A stretch of DNA of 64,000 nucleotides from Hyalella azteca (lineage: Eukaryota > Arthropoda > Malacostraca > Amphipoda > Hyalellidae). Both the position numbers and the translations under genes were made by a program. This document shows, piece after piece, positions 58,561 through 64,000 of the stretch. The stretch lies in assembly GCF_000764305.2 (NCBI RefSeq), contig NW_025943988.1, forward strand, positions 186,001 to 250,000, read 5' to 3'. The first letter of the stretch is position 1. Every line of letters starts with the position of its first letter. A model generated the notes under the pieces. It saw nothing but the letters and a program-made list of their open reading frames with translations. It was not told where the DNA came from and ran no database searches.

Positions 58561-58794
58561 GGCGCGTTGGCACTGATGGTGAAGCATTAGGCAACACACC
58601 TGTTAGGTATACACACTCATTTGAATGCTGTCATGGTTGTTTACAGTGTGCTAGTGTTCCGTGATAGTGTGCAGTCATGTACAAGGCCTCGTACCCCAGA
58701 TACAATGCCACGAATGCCCTCTCATGCCCAGCAAAGAAGAAGAACAAGGCGAAAGGTCACATTCCCGAAGCACGATCAACGGGTCGCCTGGGGG

Positions 58795-58830
58795 TATATA
58801 AGCAAGTGCCCTGGCACCGGTGATTCAGTG
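58795..58830 (+). promoter_or_regulatory. TATA/initiator core promoter
   Basis: TATATAAG at 58795-58802, and the arthropod initiator TCAGT at 58825-58829, with its A (58827) 32 bases after the first TATA base, the standard spacing. The surrounding 250 bp are clearly GC-richer than the flanks. Supported by the exon structure immediately downstream. Confidence 0.7.
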
Positions 58831-58964
58831 CCGACTGAACATTCATTGCGATTACTTCCTCCCTCGAGTGGCTCTAACCGAAACGAGGGGAGACTTCTTC
58901 AAACGAAACTGCTGATTGTGTCCGGTATTCGTGCACTCTTGTCCAGCACTCAGCTGATATGCAG
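58827..58964 (+). CDS. First exon of an unidentified gene (leader plus Met-Gln)
   Basis: From the predicted start site the 132-base leader contains no ATG. The first ATG (58959-58961) lies right before a strong donor, ATGCAG|GTAAAT, giving a two-codon coding start in phase 0. This is the same design as exon 1 of the cuticle gene at 40263 and is common for secreted arthropod proteins, where the second exon carries the signal peptide. I found no convincing second exon before 64000, so the product is unknown. Only the last six bases are coding by this model. Confidence 0.55.
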
Positions 58965-60407
58965 GTAAATGCGCTTCATTAACCAAATGCAAAGAAAAGG
59001 CCAAATTATTGAACTATAAACACATTTTTGTTAGAGCAGGTAAAGTTTTGACATGGAAATATCCATATACATTTTCACTTTAAATCAGACAAGATTTGAT
59101 ACTTGCTTCCAAATAAAAACATATAATAAAATAAATAATAATAAAAACATATAAAAACATAAACACAAACATATTTACAAATACATATATATGATCCGAT
59201 TGTTGTCCAAATGGAAGGAAAATTCGTCTAGAAAAATTTTTTAAATTACATAGGTATCTTGCAAGCGTCGCATGACACACATAGAAAAATGTATTAGCGT
59301 TCAATTTATATACATTCAATAGATGACCAGACGGTACCAGTAATAAATTCATCCCTACAATTGCCACTAAATTATTACATCTGTTACAAATTAATTTTCG
59401 ATTCAGTCCTACAAGAATATAAGTCATAAGCACATAATAACCCGAGCGTTTAATTATTTTTTTAATGAGGAAGATTTAAAGCTGAACGCAACGGAAAATT
59501 TCAGCGAAACACGATTATGAAAATTTTACTAGTGAAAGAAATTCCATACATTAACAATTAATACCTTTACTTTGATAATTTTATTTCTCGGCATACTCTT
59601 TGCCTTCAAGTCTCCCAGTAAATTTTTAGTTAACTAATCATTCGACTTGAACTCAATTATTCCTTAAGGAATTTAACCATGCATGTAACAATTCCCACTT
59701 TAAATTTTAGCAACCAAATATGCATGTAATTCCTTGTACAAGCAAAGGGAGACAGAGACCCAAAATACATTGACTTACGAGTGAGATACGAGAGCGCGAG
59801 CAATTGTAATGTCACATGACGATCACATTAACAGCAAAAAGCCATATGGTGCCTAATAGATTGTTCCCAGACCATCCTAGTGTTCTCTATACAATTATGG
59901 TTCATTAAAATGAAAGGGAACTAAAATCAGGCTGAAGTAAGCAGGGAAAGCAACTAATGTTGCGACCCTCGTGCCAGCAACGTAAATGCAAAGAAATTAT
60001 GTTTTGATAATAGATAATGAAGTTGTGATAATAGGTAATGTAGTTTTGATAATAGATAATGCAGTTTGTCCCTGCATAAATGTTGCAAAAAAACGCTGGC
60101 GGAATTTCTGAAATTCTCGTTTGTAACGCGAGTTCTCAAATAGTTAATTATTTTGATATTTCGATTGTGGTTTCCTAGATTGATCCGCTCAACAAATTTG
60201 CGTGGATCTTAATTTGCTGTTTCGTAATATTTTTCCGTCAACTGCATGCCCTGGTGCAGTCGAACAAGGATCAGATTACGAAAAACAACTACAACTCAAT
60301 AAAAACAACAGCTCCTCATTTGCCATTTTTATATTCACTTTCTAATAGTTTTATCAACCATACCACTCATCCACTTTACAGACATTCAAACTTCATTCAC
60401 GATCATC
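58965..60407. other. Presumed intron or intergenic DNA
   Basis: AT-rich, no exon recognised. Confidence 0.45.
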
Positions 60408-60887
60408 GTCGAACTTACGACCACCGTAAAAGGTAATAAAATCTGGTCAGCGTAGAACTTATGAGCACCGTGAAAGGTATTAAAATCTGGTCAGCGTAGA
60501 ACTTACGAGCACCGTGAAAGGTAATAAAATCTGGTCATCATAGAACTTACGAACACCGTAAAAGGTAATAAAATCTGGTCATCATAGAACTTACGAGCAC
60601 CGTGAAAGGTAATAAAATCTGGGCATCGTCGTACTTACGAGAACCGTGAAAGGTATTAAACTCTGGTCATCATAGAACTTACGAGCACCGTGAAAAGTAT
60701 TAAAATCTGGTCATCATAGAACTTACGAGCACCATGAAAAGTATTAAAATCTGGTCATCATAGAACTTACGAGCACCGTGAAAGGTATTAAAATCTGGTC
60801 AGCGTAGAACTTATGAGCACCGTGAAAGGTATTAAAATCTGGTCAGCGTAGAACTTATGAGCACCGTGAAAGGTATTAAAATCTGGT
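60408..60887. repeat. 44-bp minisatellite, about 11 copies
   Basis: Units contain TAGAACTTACGAGCACCGTG and AAAGGTATTAAAATCTGGTC. Two subtypes (GGTCATCATAG and GGTCAGCGTAG) occur in blocks. Confidence 0.95.
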
Positions 60888-61032
60888 TCCTGGACCAACA
60901 GCTCGCCGAGGCATGTAGGAAACGTTCCCACATTAACTACATAATGATTGCCGCATGCCTGGCGCATCATTATTGCCTGGGTCACGGTGATGATTACTTT
61001 CAAGATTATAACTTGCATTTCACGGATCTCTA
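60888..61032. other. GC-richer single-copy segment
   Basis: Follows CTGGACCAACAG, which could be a splice acceptor, and reads LAEACRKRSHINYIMIAACL in one frame that runs into the next element. Exon status is not supported by a donor or stop in unique sequence. Confidence 0.25.
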
Positions 61033-61382
61033 CACTGAGAGAAATGGGCGGGTCTGGATGACCCACTTTGATGAGTCAACCGCGTCCGAAAATCGATGCA
61101 CTTTTTTGACTCACTTGCCTCATTTGTGGGTCATACTGACCCATTAAATTCCAGGCATGACTCACTTGTGACGTCAAATCTCTAATGACGCCACCCGTAG
61201 CATGGATACGTAGTTAGCATCTGGGCGTCAGAGTGATTTAACGCCCCAAGTGAGTCATGCTTGAAATTTAATGGGTCAGTATGACCCACAAATGGGGAAA
61301 GTGAGTCAAAAAAGTGCATCGATTTTCGGACGCGGTTGACTCATCAAAGTGGGTCATCCAGACCCGCCCATTTCTCTCAGTG
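61033..61382. mobile_element. TA-flanked foldback element (mariner-like ends)
   Basis: 350 bp beginning CACTGAGAGAAATGGGCGGG and ending with its complement, flanked by TA on both sides (61031-61032, 61383-61384). The inverted arms are about 140 bp each and nearly identical, including GGTCTGGATGACCCACTTTG and AATCGATGCACTTTTTTGAC. TA target sites and this kind of terminus fit non-autonomous Tc1/mariner-type elements (inference). The few arm mismatches suggest recent activity. Confidence 0.88.
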
Positions 61383-61513
61383 TAGACACGCATATGCCTT
61401 TCAACCTTCCTCCGATCGGGCTAAATTTAAAATTTTCAATGCCGAAAATGGCGTTATTATAAATTGTATATAAACTTAATATGATGTCAAGATAAATTTA
61501 TTTATCGCTGTAA

Positions 61514-61795
61514 ACCCACTCACCCGCCTGAGTGCCATGTAGGTGTCCCACTTACCCGCCTGGGTACCATGCTGGCAACCCACTCACCCGCCTGAGTGCC
61601 ATGTAGGTGCCTGGGTACCATGTTGGCAACCCACTCACCCGCCTGAGTGCCATGTAGGTGTCCCACTTACCCGCCTGGGTACCATGTTGGCAACCCAATC
61701 ACCCGTCTGGGTGCTATGTAGGAGTCCCACTTACCGGCCTGGGTACCATGTTGGCAACCCACTCACCCGCCTGACTAACATGCGGGTAGCCCTCA
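61514..61795. repeat. About 64-bp minisatellite, 4-5 copies
   Basis: Units contain CCCACTCACCCGCCTGAGTG, CCATGTAGGTGTCCCACTTA and CCCGCCTGGGTACCATG. One unit is internally deleted. Confidence 0.93.
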
Positions 61796-62494
61796 TCCAC
61801 AACCCACTCACACGCCGTTACAGATGGTCCCTGCAGCGGGGCATTAAGCATATGCCGATGCTTTGCATGCGAGACCATATCACTTTGAATGTAAGGCTGC
61901 ATACGTTAGCCATATGCACGGCAGTTAGGCCAGGCAAATTATATGCGGTGTTAGCAAACCTCTTTCTTTAGATGGGCAGGAGCTAAAGGTTGATCCTCGG
62001 ATATATTGGAGTCTAAAGAATGTACTATAAGTAATAAAGTAATTTGAAATATTCGCTTCCTCCTAGCACACTTTTTACAAAATGAATTTGAAAAGAAATG
62101 AAGTTAATGGCAATCTATGTTAATTATTAATCAAGTTTTAACAACTACATGGGTAATTTTCACTCGACCTAAAATAAATTAATAAACATTTTTGATAACT
62201 TGTAGATGCAGAATATTTTATTAGAAGTAAAACGAAATATCCAAAGAACGCGATGTATGCACAAACCTGTTCGAAGCCTCATTTAGATACTGACTACCGT
62301 CAAACACTTAGTAAGGGAATAATGTGTATTTATTTACAAAATAAAAAAAATTAAAATTCATCCAGAAATAAAATAATACGAGGAATTTTAGAAATTTTTT
62401 GGCCACTTCGAGCCATTGATAATGAAATCGGGCCAATCAATTTTTCAAAGAAATAATTGCAAAATAACTCAGTATTCAGTGCCCGTTCAAGTAA
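61796..62494. other. Intergenic, no gene seen
   Basis: Single-copy DNA becoming AT-rich; nothing recognised. Confidence 0.5.
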
Positions 62495-62885
62495 TCTGTT
62501 TACATTCCCAATGCCCAATCCCTCGCATACCCAAGCAAATCCCCAGGCAATTACGTGAATCTCCCGAAACGACGATACTACCCCGTACAGAAGCGCATAC
62601 TTCGTGAAACTGAACAAATCCCTCATTCCACAAATAAACCCTACGTTACCAATCAAATGCACACAAAATAAATCAAATCCCTCGACCAAATCAAATCCCA
62701 TGTATCCACTCAAATCCTCCCGTGTCTAATCAATGACCCCGTAACAAGCAAATCCCCCGTTCTGAATTCTGAAATCCCCCTCCAATTCAAATCCTCCCGC
62801 ACCCAATAAAATCTCCCGCACCTAATCACATCCCCCAGTGCCCAATTCAGTCACCCCATACCCAAGATACCCCACTCCCCAATAA
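62495..62885. repeat. C-rich degenerate short repeat
   Basis: Irregular repetition of CAAATCCCTCG/CAAATCCCCC-type 10-16 bp words with strong C over G bias on this strand. Old, diverged minisatellite. Confidence 0.6.
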
Positions 62886-64000
62886 CCCAGCCTGACTTGT
62901 TAAATTTGTGAATCCGAAAGCGTCGAACACAGCCACTCGTAAATCAGACGCCGATTTATAAAGCGACTTTCTCGGAGTCGCTCTTTATTGTTCATTGTTC
63001 TACAATTCTCTCCTAGAGTTTTGCCATTTAATCTCTGTCCTTTATTAATGTTTTGAGAAAGCCAGACATTAGGAGCCTGAAGGTGCACAGCATATGTCGT
63101 TTTAATGAGCCAATATAAAACAGCCTGCTGGTTTGAAAAAGGCATCAGTAAAAGCCATCCCAAAAAAATAACGGGAAAGAACCGACCAAAAGTTGAACTC
63201 AACTGGACGTTCATCCATCAACGAAAAATATATTTATAATGATATTTTCCACATGATAGTCAATACTAGTTGTCATTACCAATCAATACTAAATCATAAC
63301 GATTTCCCTCGTGTAGATATCAGTTAAAAACCTTCTATGATCTACAACCTAATTATATATGCCTAAAATATTTATATAACATCAATCGACTTGAACTTCT
63401 AACAAAATCGCCGTTTTGATGGAAAATGTCTTAAACTACAAGTATCAACAAAACAAAACACATAGTTTTCCTAACAATGGGTTAAGAATGAATTTAAGGC
63501 AGCAAAGGGTTTCCAAAAAAGGCTTTATAAATAAAAACAAGAATCATAATCAACCAGAATTTGCAAGAATCCCATTTAATGATAAACCAAAAACTCATAT
63601 TTTCAAGACAATGGGTTAGGAATGAATTTAAATGAGCAAAGGGATTCCAAAAAAGGCTTTCACCAAACGAGACTCCCTGATTCGGTAGTGATGACGTCAG
63701 AGTTACAGGATAGGATGCCAACAAAACTGTTCGCTTCCTGTGCATTCTCTTCAAGATCCGTAGAACGCTTTCATTAACACCTCTACGATGTACAGGAAGC
63801 GCGTTCACTAATAACCAACTGTAAAAATACCAGCAATTTAAACTGAAGTCATTCTTTCTTTATTTCTCACAAAATTCTTTTTGAGAAATAAACCTGTCAC
63901 CTTTCATCTCTTCCTGCTTATTTTAGTTCGGCATTCGAAAAAATATTCTTGCCTTCATTTAAAAGTCATTTTTTTATTATATACGAATCCTTCAAAAAAT
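62886..64000. other. Intergenic, with a short direct duplication
   Basis: A 60-bp block with ACAATGGGTT, GAATGAATTTAA and CCAAAAAAGGCTTT occurs at about 63473-63530 and 63608-63664. No gene seen. Confidence 0.55.

Noticed and set aside
58621..58968. 115-codon frame over the 58.8-kb promoter
   Set aside because: It runs through the TATA box, initiator and leader and past the donor; the first-exon model explains the local GC better.
60857..61147. 96-codon frame beginning in the 44-bp array
   Set aside because: Starts in a minisatellite and ends inside the arm of the TA-flanked foldback element; only about 140 bp are unique.

Overview
This window looks like nuclear DNA of an arthropod, probably a crustacean. 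It is AT-rich, has split genes with GT-AG introns, and carries Penelope-like and tRNA-derived retroelements, several families of short inverted-repeat DNA elements and an exceptional load of minisatellites. The best gene is a pro-resilin-type cuticle protein with a chitin-binding Rebers-Riddiford (RR) domain, a family restricted to arthropods. The crustacean placement is inference from the form of that domain. No bacterial genes, rRNA genes or CRISPR arrays were seen. Almost all short open frames are chance or are translated tandem repeats.

Layout. 1-21 kb: intergenic DNA with minisatellites, two piggyBac-like short elements (2.6 and 19.2 kb), a tRNA-derived SINE (6.5 kb) and Penelope-like fragments, including a 313-bp inverted pair around an assembly gap (15.9-16.9 kb). 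21.4-24.3 kb: a large exon of a Ser/Pro-rich protein. Its splice donor lies at the edge of a minisatellite that repeats donor-like AG|GTAA about every 27 bp. A short GC-rich candidate exon follows. 25-32 kb: minisatellites, a second SINE copy interrupted by a short DNA element, and a second Penelope palindrome. 32.8-34.3 kb: a 489-codon frame with 19 TAA/TAG codons and no TGA until its end, which the standard code hides. 38-40 kb: a TATA-containing repeat block ending in a Penelope terminus.

40.26-45.41 kb: the pro-resilin gene. A two-codon first exon (ATG AAG), a Gly-rich exon carrying the first half of the RR domain, then two tandem-duplicated last exons (42.6 and 45.05 kb). Each last exon completes the domain in the same phase and adds a different C-terminal tail (Pro-rich or Thr/Arg/Pro-rich). 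The expected outcome is two cuticle proteins sharing one N-terminal half.

46-64 kb: mostly minisatellites and inverted-repeat elements, a left-over Tn5/Nextera-like adapter next to an N (52.25 kb), and a convincing TATA/initiator promoter with a first exon ending ATGCAG|GTAAAT (58.8-58.96 kb) whose remaining exons were not found.

Gene models are by eye; no search or alignment program was run. Coordinates of repeat edges are approximate to a few bases.
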